From Chionis minor (lineage: Eukaryota; Chordata; Aves; Charadriiformes; Chionididae): a stretch of 64,000 bases of DNA. The notes beneath the pieces were generated by a model. The model was not told the DNA's origin. It worked only from the letters and a program-made list of their open reading frames with translations, and searched no databases. Every line of letters begins with the position of its first letter. The first letter of the stretch is position 1. A program made the translations under genes and the position numbers. Positions 50,575-61,800 of the stretch are shown in pieces. The stretch lies in NCBI GenBank assembly GCA_013398295.1, contig VZSF01001072.1:216299-280298 (forward strand), written 5' to 3'.

Positions 50575-51665
50575 GAGAACCAAAAAAGGGACCTGGACAT
50601 ATATAATCTTCTCTACTTCCCTGCCCCAAGACAAGATCAGGTGTTCCAAATCATTCTTGACAGATTTTTGTCAGTCTCTTCTTAAAACCCTCTAGTTCTA
50701 GAGGCAAAATATTCTTGGGTAGTCTATACTAGTGCCCAACTGTCTTTCCAGACAGAGAAGTTTTGTTCTCTAGGTTCTAACACAAATATGTTTTGTGTGT
50801 TCCAGTCTTTTCCTCCCACATTTACCCACTGAATGTATAGATGTATATATAATAATCTTATTCCTTCACAGTCCCTTTTTGCTGCCTGAGAAAGCCAGTC
50901 TTTTAGTGTTATAGTCTGCATTCACTGTCTTGATTTATAGTAAATATGAGTGATAGAACTGTAGAAAATATTGCAGATGATGTATTAGTAATGCCTTGCA
51001 CTGAAACTATCATGTCTGATATGTCATCTATTCATTATTTTCTTGGCTGCAGATGAATCACTTTAGTTATAAGTGATATACATTTTATTAACTAATATAC
51101 TTACAAATTTATCTTCTGTTGTTTTAAATTAAGAATTCCTGCGATTAAAACCATTTACTTTCATAGTTTGCTCTTTCTGCTGTTAAAATTATTCTTATTT
51201 GTATGATCAATCCTCAATACAATCGTACCATTTTCCCTTTTTTATATTCCGGTATTATTCTGCAGCGACAATGCTTCCTTTAAATTTGTGGCAGAAGCAA
51301 ATGTAATAATATAATGTTGCTTTTTAGTGTTGTCATCATTAAAAATTATTTCCAAACTTTTCCAAGGCTTGTATTTGTTCTAGGAACTCTACTGACAACA
51401 TCTCTCTAGCCTTATCTTTCCCTTTTTTTTATTTCTTCATTAATTTTATACATTATAATTCTTATGTAAATCCTAAAGCTTTCTAATCTAACATTCAATA
51501 CTGAATCAAATGGTTTAGTAAAGTCTAGATAGGACTACCGGTATTCCTTTGTTTAGGAAATCAACTGTTTTATCAAAGTGATGTATCAGTTTAATGTGAC
51601 CCAGTCTTCCTCTGATAGCATGTTGCCTGTTCTCCTTGTTTCAATTTACTTCAGAAGGGAGAGTG
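50575..51665 (-). mobile_element. Ancient CR1/L3-like LINE relic, minus strand
   Basis: Two stretches resemble old CR1-superfamily elements read on the minus strand. The first, 50620-50800, matches the order of the 3' region: gacagatttttgtcagtctcttcttaaaa-like text, then ctttccagacagagaagtttt. The second, 51500-51640, matches the RT palm: aaatggtttagtaaagtctagatag, then a degenerate ttatcaaagtgatg and gtgacccagtcttcc. The sequence between is too decayed to assign. Divergence is far higher than in the other CR1 copies, so it probably predates the avian CR1 radiation. Confidence 0.5.
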
Positions 51666-54099
51666 AAATCAAGTGATTGTTCCAAAACAATGATAAACAT
51701 CACAACACTTCACATAAGCCCTTAACACTCAGAACAAAACTCTAACAAAACACGAATTAAAGTAAATTAAGCATGAAAATTCAGATTTGTTAGGAGAGAA
51801 CCCACAGCACTCAACCTACATTAAGCTACATATTATAAACCATTTATTAGAAGCTATATAACTCTGTACATGAGATGTATATATAACTAGCTCAGTGTGA
51901 ACATTTTCATATTTCTGAAATAGCTAGAAAACACAGGGCACATTCAAAGGCCAATAAAGCTATATTAATATAAATATTCCTTTACTATATTCTATTGTTT
52001 CCCTCAGTGCTCTATTCCTTCATTAGAAACATGATTATTTATCTTTAATAATGAGGGGAAGTGAGTGTGGGAGGATGTTGCTGTCTCCCAAGTTAGGCAC
52101 ACAGTAAGTCCTTTTTTATTCCATGCTCAGAATATCAGCACTGACTCACAAAAATTCTGTACCCAATGCTCTGTTGGGTTATGACTTGAATAGCTAAAGA
52201 CAACATGCTGTCCCTTTTCCAGAGAAATGAACAAAACAAAATCCCTCACAGTAATGGGACAACACTTTCACTGCAAATCTAAAGACTGGGAAGATATTTT
52301 AAGAGTGCACGGAGTTGAATCTTGCACAAAATTTTACTGGTTTTTTTACCAAATGAGATAATTAGAGAGTTTGAAAAGTCATTTGGTTTGACATGAAGTG
52401 AAAAATTTCATGACATTTTTTATATGTTTAACTCTGACTTAAAACATTTTTCCTCCTTCTGTGACCTCTTTTTTTGCAGGTCAATTCAAATAAAAAAAAT
52501 AAAAGAAGAAAAGGAAATTTAAAATAAACCCCATAGTTACACTGTTTCACAGAAAATTCAGTGGAATTCTGTCAACTGGATCAGAAAGTGGTACAGTGTT
52601 CCATCTCTATGTAGGGGGGTTTTGATTTTTTTTTTTTCCAAAATAAATTTAATTTTGCTCTAGGTGATTCAAAATGTTTATCGAAAGTACTCAGAAGGAA
52701 TGACAGTAAGAACCAAAATAAGAACAGGAATGAAAGGAATGAAAGAAAAGAACAAATAAAAATCTCATTTTCTATTGGAAACCTTTAGTTGCAGTTTATT
52801 GGAACAGTATCATGATTAACAAGAGTTATTCTCCATACAAGTAAACAAAGAAGACAATAGCACGTTCATTAGTTAACATAGACTAAATGCTTTATAAGCC
52901 TCTTCAAATCAAACATTTTTACCAGGTATTTTAATTGCCAATATCTAGGCAACCATGAAATAAATTACAAGTTGCCCTTGCATGATTTAAACTTGGTTGA
53001 GATTTGCCACAAACAAAAGAAATATTTCTCTGTTGGCTTTCTTTCTGCATCATTTACTCCCTGCAGTTTAGAGCAGATTAATGTGTTCAGAGACTGATTG
53101 CCGTAATTACTCTGCCCTGCTGCTCTTCTATATTATGCAAACAAATGCACATGATGAAAGAGACAAAATGGACAAGAATAGAGATTCTTAGGCTCTCCTG
53201 ATTTCCAACTTAAAATATCAGGTCATGAAGAAAAGCTAAAACTTTGAACCAAACATGAGTGTAGTTCACAAAGATAATTATCCATCTCATTAGTTCTTTT
53301 TCCATGCTTGTTTCAATGACTTTTTATGTAATAATATTCCATTCAATTTTTATTTTTAATTCAGTCTCTTAATTTAGAAATTCTGGAACGCTAACAGAAT
53401 TTCAATGTTGGTTAATGTTTAAGTTCTTTTGAAAAACTACCTCCAAAGATTTGTTTGTCTGTAGCAAACATCAGTGGAAATCATTCACTTACATTTCAGT
53501 TACAGCAAATGACCATGGTAAAAAGTTTAGTTTTGCTTTGTTATTTCAGAAGATAGTAAAATAAGAAATTTTTAAAAATCTAAAGGAAGGTTGTAAAATG
53601 TGTCAAAGGGTTTTGGGTGATAATCCCGTAATACCTACCAGTAGTATGTTGATATACAATGTTGAAAGCTCTTAGAAATCCTTAGATGAAATCTTGAATG
53701 GAACAAGCAAACAAAAAAAAAAATGTGTATATTTTGTATATAGTATGTGTGTTTATAATCTATGTGTCCGTACACAATAATGAAATCACTCATACCTTTT
53801 TCTGAGTATACTTTATTTCTCCAGGACAGTGTAAGAAATCTGGTCTAACAGTCCCACTTCAGGCAAAAGGTTGGGCTCAGTGACCTCTAGAGGTCTCTCT
53901 TACCAATGCTTCTACGGCCCTATGAATCCTAGCTTCATGGAAATCAACTGAAACTCTTCCACTGATATCTGTAAAACCACAATTCAAAACTATCTTGTAA
54001 GTGTTCCTGAATTTGCCACATGGGTTACAATCTATTGTTGCTTGTGGTTTACATAAATTTGGTAGTTAGAGAAGAGAAGTTGACAGATGCTTATCGCTG
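51666..54099. other. Unique AT-rich DNA with a possible conserved noncoding segment
   Basis: No gene or assignable repeat. The segment 53035-53170 is of more balanced composition, with closely spaced cores (gattaatg, ccgtaattac, tattatgcaaac) that resemble homeodomain and POU sites. This is the kind of text often seen in conserved noncoding elements, but conservation cannot be tested here. Confidence 0.45.
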
Positions 54100-54138
54100 C
54101 TTTTTTTTTTTTTTTTTCTCTCTTCCCCCTCCCCCCCT
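54100..54138 (+). repeat. T-run and C-rich polypyrimidine tract
   Basis: Seventeen Ts (54101-54117), then ctctcttccccctcccccc. It lies about 40 bp from the class II LTR insertion. Confidence 0.9.
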
Positions 54139-54179
54139 GCCATGTTTAACTTTTCTGATTATGAATAAACATACGAGCA

Positions 54180-54185
54180 CAAAAT
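54180..54185 (+). repeat. Target-site duplication CAAAAT (left copy)
   Basis: CAAAAT directly flanks the LTR terminus TGTGG and is repeated exactly at 54442-54447. Six bases is typical for class II (alpha/beta-retrovirus-like, ERVK) insertions. Confidence 0.88.
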
Positions 54186-54232
54186 TGTGGCAATTATGTC
54201 ATGGACTCCAATGTTCGTTGCAAGCAAAGACC

Positions 54233-54238
54233 TTTATT
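54233..54238 (-). terminator. Polyadenylation signal AATAAA of the class II LTR
   Basis: The minus strand reads AATAAA followed by ggtctttgc, inside the LTR and downstream of its TATA box. Confidence 0.75.
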
Positions 54239-54254
54239 ATTAGTTACACAGGCC

Positions 54255-54261
54255 TTATATA
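54255..54261 (-). promoter_or_regulatory. TATA box of the class II LTR
   Basis: The minus strand reads TATATAA in the context aagatatataaggcctg. It is the only TATA-like element in the LTR and is correctly placed upstream of AATAAA. Confidence 0.75.
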
Positions 54262-54441
54262 TCTTTTCAGAGCATAACTAAAAGGTCACGTTACCACACG
54301 GAGCTTAACCACAACATCCTCTTGGATGCTGTTCTTCCTAATTTGCAGTTCTTCCTAACCTTCATGCTCCCACGGCTTTCTGCCGACCAAAGCAACAATG
54401 TTTGTTGACTACCCAAGGTCGTCTCTTACTCTGTTCCCACA

Positions 54442-54447
54442 CAAAAT
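54442..54447 (+). repeat. Target-site duplication CAAAAT (right copy)
   Basis: Exact match to 54180-54185, directly after the LTR terminus. Confidence 0.88.
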
Positions 54448-54507
54448 AGGGATTGTTGCGCTTTCCTTTTCTTTTTTGTGCTTCCTTCCTTGGGTTAATT
54501 ATGAAGA

Positions 54508-54757
54508 GGGTAGATCTGGAATAGATATTAGGAAAACTTTTTCGCTATGACAGTGGTGAGACACTGGAACAGGATGCTCAGGGAAGCCGTGGATGCCCCA
54601 TCCTTGGAAGTGTTCCAGGCCAGGTTGGATGGGGCTTTGAGTAACCTGGACTAGTGGAAGGTGTCCCTACCCATGGAAGGGGGGTTGGAACTAGATGATC
54701 TTTAAGGTCCCAACCTTTAATCCCAATCATTCTATGAATCTACGACAATTCTATGAT
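54508..54757 (+). mobile_element. CR1 3'-end fragment, plus strand, with tail repeats
   Basis: Runs from the ORF2 C-terminal region (atattaggaaaactttttc) through tgagacactggaacaggatg, ccccatccttggaagtgttc and ccaggttggatggggcttt. It continues through the gatgatctttaaggtccca box to tail units attctatga and attctatgatt at about 54730-54757. It is 5'-truncated, and text quality suggests a common, fairly young CR1 subfamily. Confidence 0.93.
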
Positions 54758-55769
54758 TAAGTAGCCTATACTTATAAATTTTCCTGTTTCAGTGTTACAA
54801 GAGATCTCCTTTTCAGGAGGGCTTAAAACAATCACATAATGTTGAGAGTATATTTGGGATTAATTTCAAAATTAAAAATGGTAGAAAAATGTCTTTTTTT
54901 TCATTTCTTTTGTAAATATTTTTCACCATGTTTGTGTGCTATATCACTGAAATTTCTATTCAATATTTTTTGTACTGAGTTTTTAAATTTTTTTTATTTG
55001 TTACAGCATTGATGTTTGAAAAAATGTCACAGAGCAAACTAAAACTTTATATACCATTCAAGAAAGAAAGAAAGTAAAAACAACTCAGTTAAATTTATTC
55101 TTGGAGCAAGATACTGAGAAATGGCAAACTCGTTTTTCTGCCGCAGGGAGCTGTGTGTTAAAGTCATTGGCAGTCAGCATGGACTCAGATAAGGACACAT
55201 ATTGTCCCTTATAGGATTAGAAGAACACTATGTCTGCCTTATCTAATTGCTTCCTTGGAGACATATATCTTACTTAGATTTGTCTCCCCTTTCTCATGCA
55301 TTAAACTGCAAGACCAGATTACCTTCTCGTGTGTCTCAAGTAATTTATGGAAAATGTGACAAATTCAGTTAGAACTTCCAACTATATTTTTATACAGTGA
55401 TGTTTGTTTCATCATTGTACTAGGAAAATAAAAGAACCCAAGCCACCACAAACCAAGAAAACAACCCCAAAACAAAACAGCAGCAACAAACCAAAACAAA
55501 CCAAAGACAAGTACAGAATTTCTATGAGGCTTTCAGTCTGATGAATGTGGCTCACTCTGTAACTACAAAAATGAACATATGGGGCTCACATGTCAGGAGA
55601 GTCACCTGCATTCAGAAATCCCTAGATAATTACCGGGCTTGAATGCTTCTAGCAGATATTTTCAAACAAAGGGGAAACCCATATAGTCCAGTGGCCACTG
55701 AGGGTATTGAATAAATCAACTGAGCTTATTTTCCCTGTTCTGCCTTGTCTGTTTTGTAGCCCAAACTCT
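54758..55769. other. Unique DNA with a CAAA-rich tract
   Basis: No gene seen. A C/A-rich low-complexity tract (caaaacaaaacagcagcaac type) lies at about 55436-55510. Confidence 0.55.
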
Positions 55770-55816
55770 GCTTAAAGGTCTCTTCCAACCCAAGTGATTC
55801 TATGATTCTATCTGCA
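55770..55816 (+). mobile_element. CR1 3'-end scrap, plus strand
   Basis: Only the last CR1 box (aaaggtctcttccaaccca) and two tail units (gattctatgattctat) are recognisable. Confidence 0.8.
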
Positions 55817-58800
55817 CATAAAAATAACCCTTTTTTCTTTTTTCAAGAACTCCCACTAGGAAGCTTACCATTCCAAGTTCAGCTATCATGAAACTTCCAT
55901 CTCAACTAGAATGCCATTATGTTCAGAGTCAGCCTGCAACCAGGCTCATGTGGACTCAGTTAACTTGCAAAGAAATGTTAGAATGACATTTTTCAGAGTA
56001 TTTATCTGCCTTTAGATATGTTTACTATGGTTAATAAAACTATAGCATGGTTTTATGGTTATTAAAATCCCAATTTGATTGCATTAAGTTTCCACTTAAG
56101 ACAAGCTCTTTGCTGTGAATCAGGCTGAAGGGTCTTGCCCCTTTTCCCTGATCCCAGTCTCAGGCCTGGCACCAGCTATCCTGCCATTCTTGCAGACACG
56201 CTTGTGACTCATCTGTGTTAATCATTTGTTTCTGTTGGCCTGGGAAACATTTATCTGTGTTCTGCCCTGTACCAGAACTTTACACCCTTGATCGCATTAT
56301 CACTTAGTAGAGGCGAATCAGTTCAGCATGGAGATGTTAAGTCATTTCATACTTGCCTTCATCTATTAATTACAGCCTGCCGATTCAGATTTTGTGACAG
56401 TGTGAAAGATCCTACTCTGTTCTAGTGCATCCTTAAACAAATTTTACTTCAGCATTAGATGAAAAGCTCACATAGGAAACTGGAGCATCACAAAATAATT
56501 TCTGTTGAGTCCTACTTAAGAAGGCTTAAGCCATCACAATTCAACTTCATACTGTAACAATTTAAAATTGATATTCACACCTTCATTTATGACCTCTCAG
56601 AAGACAAGTAACAAGGAAAAGGATTTCAAACTATCTTTCACCTTTAATGGACTATATGTACACACTTGCTCTAGTACACTCCGTTGAAGCCCTACTCTTT
56701 GGTGAAGGCTAACATCAAACAGGAAAATCTAGAATACTTGAGTTCATGGTGAAAGCAGATTTTCAGACACAGGTTTTTCTCTTTCATTTTAAAAAGCCTC
56801 ATTATCCTGAGTTCTGTGAAGCCTTATATTCTTTGCTATAATGAGTAATGAAAGCACAGAAATACTGTGCAATTCTATACCTAAACTAGAATACTAATGC
56901 TAGGAAATGCAGAACTGAATATCATAATGCCTGCAGTGCTTTCTCGGATATCTCTGTTTTCTTAAGGAGCTAATGAGTGCAATTATTGGTTTTCTTCCAT
57001 CACAGTTGAATAAAATGGTAGAAATCAAGTCCAGATACAGAGAGTCAGAAGGTTAAATCAATGGATGTTGATAACCAGTACATGACCTTACAGATTTACC
57101 TCAGATTTACCATAATATAACAGATCATATATTTATGTCTTGACCAGGTCAACAACTCTGCTATGGCTTTTGGTACCACTCTTTGCTATTAGCAACATCA
57201 TACCTGATCATTTGAACCATGAAAATGATATGCAGTTGTCACATCAGAGGCTAAGAGCATATATGAATTGCAAGAATATACAGAACAGAAAATAATAGAA
57301 ATAATTCTGTAAACCACTCTGAAATAAACCAAAGGGAAAAAAAAAAAGCAAGAAAACATCAGCTAAAGATAGTAACCAATGGTACGGTTGTCTAGTTTTG
57401 GGCTTTTTTTCCCCAAAGGCATGGATGGCCAACTTCTTATCAAAACAAATCTCTGCTCTAAGGAACAGACTTAATAGTGTGGTCTTTAAAAGTAAATTGA
57501 AAACTGTCCTACTAACCACTTTAATTTGCATTCACAAGTTGTGCTGGGAGTTAAGAGATTGATTACTCTGCTAAGAACACATCAGTGAACTCAGAGGAAA
57601 ATATTGAAAAAATAAAAAAACCAAAATTGACCAGTTTTCCTGTTACTATGTTTGCTACAAGTTGCTAATCAGCCGTAGACAGAACTCAAATCTTGTCAAT
57701 ATCACCTATTTTCCATTACTTAAATATTAACCTGTTTAGTTGATTTTCTTTTTGTATAACTATATAATTGTTTTGAATGGTTTGAATTTTACCTAACCTA
57801 ATTTTCAAAATAAAATTTAAAGAAAAAGACCACTTAAAGATAATAGTGTTTTGATTCGGTTATGAGTTTATTATTTAGTCCAAGAAGGACCAAGTGCAGG
57901 ATTGAACATTGGATTTTATAAGAAGCTGTTGTAGTTTGACTCAATTTCTTTGATATTAGCAATCTTCACTTACTTTTTTTTCCTGTCCCTGATAACAGGT
58001 ATTTTCTTCAAGCTGGTCATCAGATTTATTACCTTATCTTAATTACTATACTTGTTAACATTTTTATTTTATGATGTATAAAGCAGAACAGTAGAATTAT
58101 TCCTAGTGATACAATATTAATAAGTATGTACTTGTTCAGGGAAAAGGCAACCAAGATCATGGACTGATTCCATGGAGGTTAAACAAAGCATCATGAAAAT
58201 TTATGAAGAAATAAAATCTCAACCACAGTTTTGATGGAGAAATCACAAATATTTGATTACTTCATTATCTTTGTTTTCCTTTGACACCTGTGTCCGTAAC
58301 CAGAATAAATATCTTCTGCATCTTGGTAGAAAAAGATGATGTTGCACAGTCTTTTTGTTCCTGATTTTTCAGATTTACTCTTGGAAATATTTTGATGCAA
58401 TTTACAGAGACTACAAGAGTTACATTGTGAAAGTTAAACTGCCTTTTTACTATGAAAAACTTTTGCTGCTAATCCTAGAAATGTCAGTGATGAGTGCTCT
58501 AGACCTGGAAGGCTGCAAAGAAACAAGAAACATATTATCATGAGGGGTGAACTGTTCTGTCCTTGAAATACCATATATAAAAGAATCAATACCTTGTTAA
58601 ATAAATATATTTTTCTCAAATTTATTTTCTCATTTATTTGTATGCCCAGAGAGAGGATCAATTCATATAAACACTGTCTGATGTAAATTATTTTCTCTGT
58701 TTTCTATTCTTAGGTCTTTTATCCAAATTAAAATCAGTTTTACAGACTCTGGAAAAGAACATAGCTTTTGCTTAATGATACAATAGCTAATCCATACACT

Positions 58801-61800
58801 TTTTTTACTGCTTACACATAATTTTTCACCTGAGGTAGAAATCCTCTTTAGCATGTCATAAGGGGCTTGTGTTTTTAAAAGTATTCACTATTCCTTATGT
58901 GACACTTTTTTCCTTTTTTGGTTGTTTTTCTTAAAAGAGTTTTCTAAGTTAAAAAATATGCTGTTTTGATCTCCCATTAAATGATTCTCATTTATTCTGA
59001 CAGTTTTACTTTTATAATAACATTTATGAATTAATAGATATGACTCAACAGTGCCTCAGCATCCTGTAAATGTTAAAGAGGGTTAATATGCTCCTGACAA
59101 AGACACATCAGCTTGAAATAAATTAGGCTTTTTTCTCTCATTAGCTACTTAGAGGAAACAGACACTGAGGAATTAACTTCCAGTGTTTTTCAGTGAATCC
59201 CCTCTAGGCAACATAGGATAAAAATAAAATTATTTAATTATAAAACTTCTGAAAACACTATTTCATATGAATATATAAAATAAGGAATTTTGCAGGGCAA
59301 CAAGTAAAACATTCTGTTTTGTTATACTGTCATATTATATAATTTTGCATGTAGCCTTCCAATTAACAAAAATTTGTAACTAACTAACACTTAGTAGAAG
59401 TTGCTTCAAATTTAGTAATTAAGCTTTCCAATTATAAATTTTTGTGTCTGTTCCCATATTAATCTACAATCACTCTGAGTGTAGTTTAATGTCCTTTGTT
59501 AGCTATAAATTTATTGATATACCAACATTTTCTTTTAGCTTAAATACTGGTTTTGGGTCTCTCTGAGATGTTTAAAGGAGTTACTCAGGTATCTAGGAAA
59601 TTGTGTTTCCTCTATGTTTTTATTATTATGTTAAACTCTTTTAGTCTTTGCTCACAAAACAAAGTCTCTTCATAGGCTTTTTTTTTTTCCCACCAGTTCA
59701 GTTTGAGAAAATCTTTCCTGAATATAGACATCGGAGTTTCTCACAATGAACATTCCATATAAAAACTTATTGCTAAAGTCCTGTATGATTTCATTAATAT
59801 TTTCATCTTTCTCTTCAAAGTACTTCAGATGAAAATTTCTTTTGCTATCCTGTAACTGATGTCAGGAACAAACCAAATCTTATTTATGCCCCACAGTTTT
59901 ACCATGATTAACTAATGCATGTGAGTCTATCTTCTCTTTTGCTTCAGCTTAAGGAGCACATAGCTTTGCTGGAAAATCTTGCAGCTAACTGCCAAGTATT
60001 AAATCTTTTAAAATTCCTTTTTTCTTTTTTGTTTTTTTTCTCCTTAATTTCAATAAAATATACAATTTTATTATCATTTTACTGCTGCTTCTCATGTATA
60101 GTTTCATGTTGTCTAAAACTGCATCTTCCAGAAAATTAGTAAATGAAGAACCTAAATATTTCAGACTCACTTATGAATGTAGCCACCCAAGAGATGATAC
60201 TGTGCTGTGATTGTAGCTTATTTTACAGTGGAACAAGGCGAGTATCATTGGGTGTTGTACTAAAATTACAAACTTCGAAATTATTTCAGTAACACACAGG
60301 AGCATTTTTAGACTCATATATCCACATCTAAATATGTGAATATTTCATCACTAGCAGTCAGTAGCTACTCAGTAAAAAACTTTTCCAAAGAGTATTTGAA
60401 GGATGGAGCTACTAGCAGCCCTCAGTTGTTGGTCTGATCTTATTCCACATAAAAGACTGACATTACTGCCTTTCTCCACCACTACTGTAGCCCAGGCTCA
60501 GCTGTCTGTGGCCCAACACTTAGTCTGGTGTAGCTGTGCTATGAGGAGATCAAGGTTACTCCTCTCATAAAAAAAAAAGAAAAGAAAAGAAAAAAAAGTT
60601 GCCTTTATATTAGATCATAATTACTCTGATTTTCTAAAGTGCCGTGAGCATCAAGCAGCTTTATACTATTAATATTAACATTTACTTGTAATTCAAATAT
60701 TGTTTGCAGTATGCATTTGAAATGCATTATTCTGATTCTTTCCTGGGATATTTGGGATTTTATTATTTTAGCATGTGAGCTTCACAACATATAAAGCAGT
60801 AAACAGACTAGTCTGTATGGAATTTTGTGGAATATGGTGCAAGAAACAGGATAAGCTCAAAAACTTTCCAGCAAATACCATGAAATTTGTAGCTCTCCCA
60901 GTGTATCGCAAATGAGATGACTCAAATACTTTTCACTCTTTAAGAGGTGGCAATATAGCAAAGGGTAAAAACAGTGTTTCAGAAAAGCTATGAAATGTTC
61001 TACAGCTGAAAACCACTCTCTTAAATATTACCTAAACTTCATACGCTGCTTGCACAGCTTATATGCTGCTAGTACATAGTGCAATCGAGAACTTTCAGGG
61101 CCTTATGTTAAATTTGATTTATAAATCTACTTGGTTTTACCCACCTGCAAGAAAACCTTTTTTATATACTCTGAATCTCTGTATATTCAATAAAGAACAT
61201 TTTATATATAAATTCACCTCCAAATAAAAGATTTTTGTAACACTGCCCTTTCCTGAGTACAAAATGATACCTTCAGGGGTTTAAAATCCATCAAAAATCA
61301 TAGACTCTTTAGAAGGAAGCTAGTGCTTGTGACAGCGAACACATGCAAGCTCACGAAGTACAAATAGGATGTCCCACAATAGCCGCTCCATGATTAATTG
61401 TCATCTCTTTCCCCATGAAACTTAAAAAAAGACTGCAACAGGTTACCCATTTCACATTCTCTTCCTTCCTAAAAGAATGACAGGAACTTATTTAATGCTC
61501 CTGTGAGACTCCGAGTAGGAAATTCAGCACAAATTATTACCAGAAATGTTTCTGTGCGTGATTAAGCGAACATGTTTAGTCATTAACCTATCCTCTCCCA
61601 AGAAAGATCTTGGTTTTGTTCAATCCATTTCTTTATTTTTAAAAAATATTTCTCCCAATAAATGAAATTAGATTAACTTGAGAAAAATACAGTGCTTTAT
61701 CATTTCTCTTTTGTACTATGTTTTGGGGCAAAAATGCCCATGAAATTCATTCAACAAGAAGAAATTATGCTTCTTGAACTTTGAGATAAAAAGGATTTGC

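Larger units (their letters stand above)
54186..54441 (-). mobile_element. Compact solo LTR, class II (ERVK/alpharetrovirus-like) endogenous retrovirus
   Basis: A 256-bp element with perfect 5-bp inverted termini (TGTGG at 54186, CCACA at 54437-54441) and an exact 6-bp flanking duplication CAAAAT. The minus strand is the sense strand: it starts TGTGGGAACAGAG, has a TATA box TATATAA (54255-54261), then AATAAA (54233-54238) only about 16 bases further on, and ends GCCACA. The tight TATA-to-polyadenylation spacing implies a very short R region, as in alpharetrovirus-type LTRs. No gag, pol or env sequence adjoins it, so it is a solo LTR. The intact termini and duplication suggest a fairly recent insertion. 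The exact family name cannot be given without a database. Confidence 0.88.
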
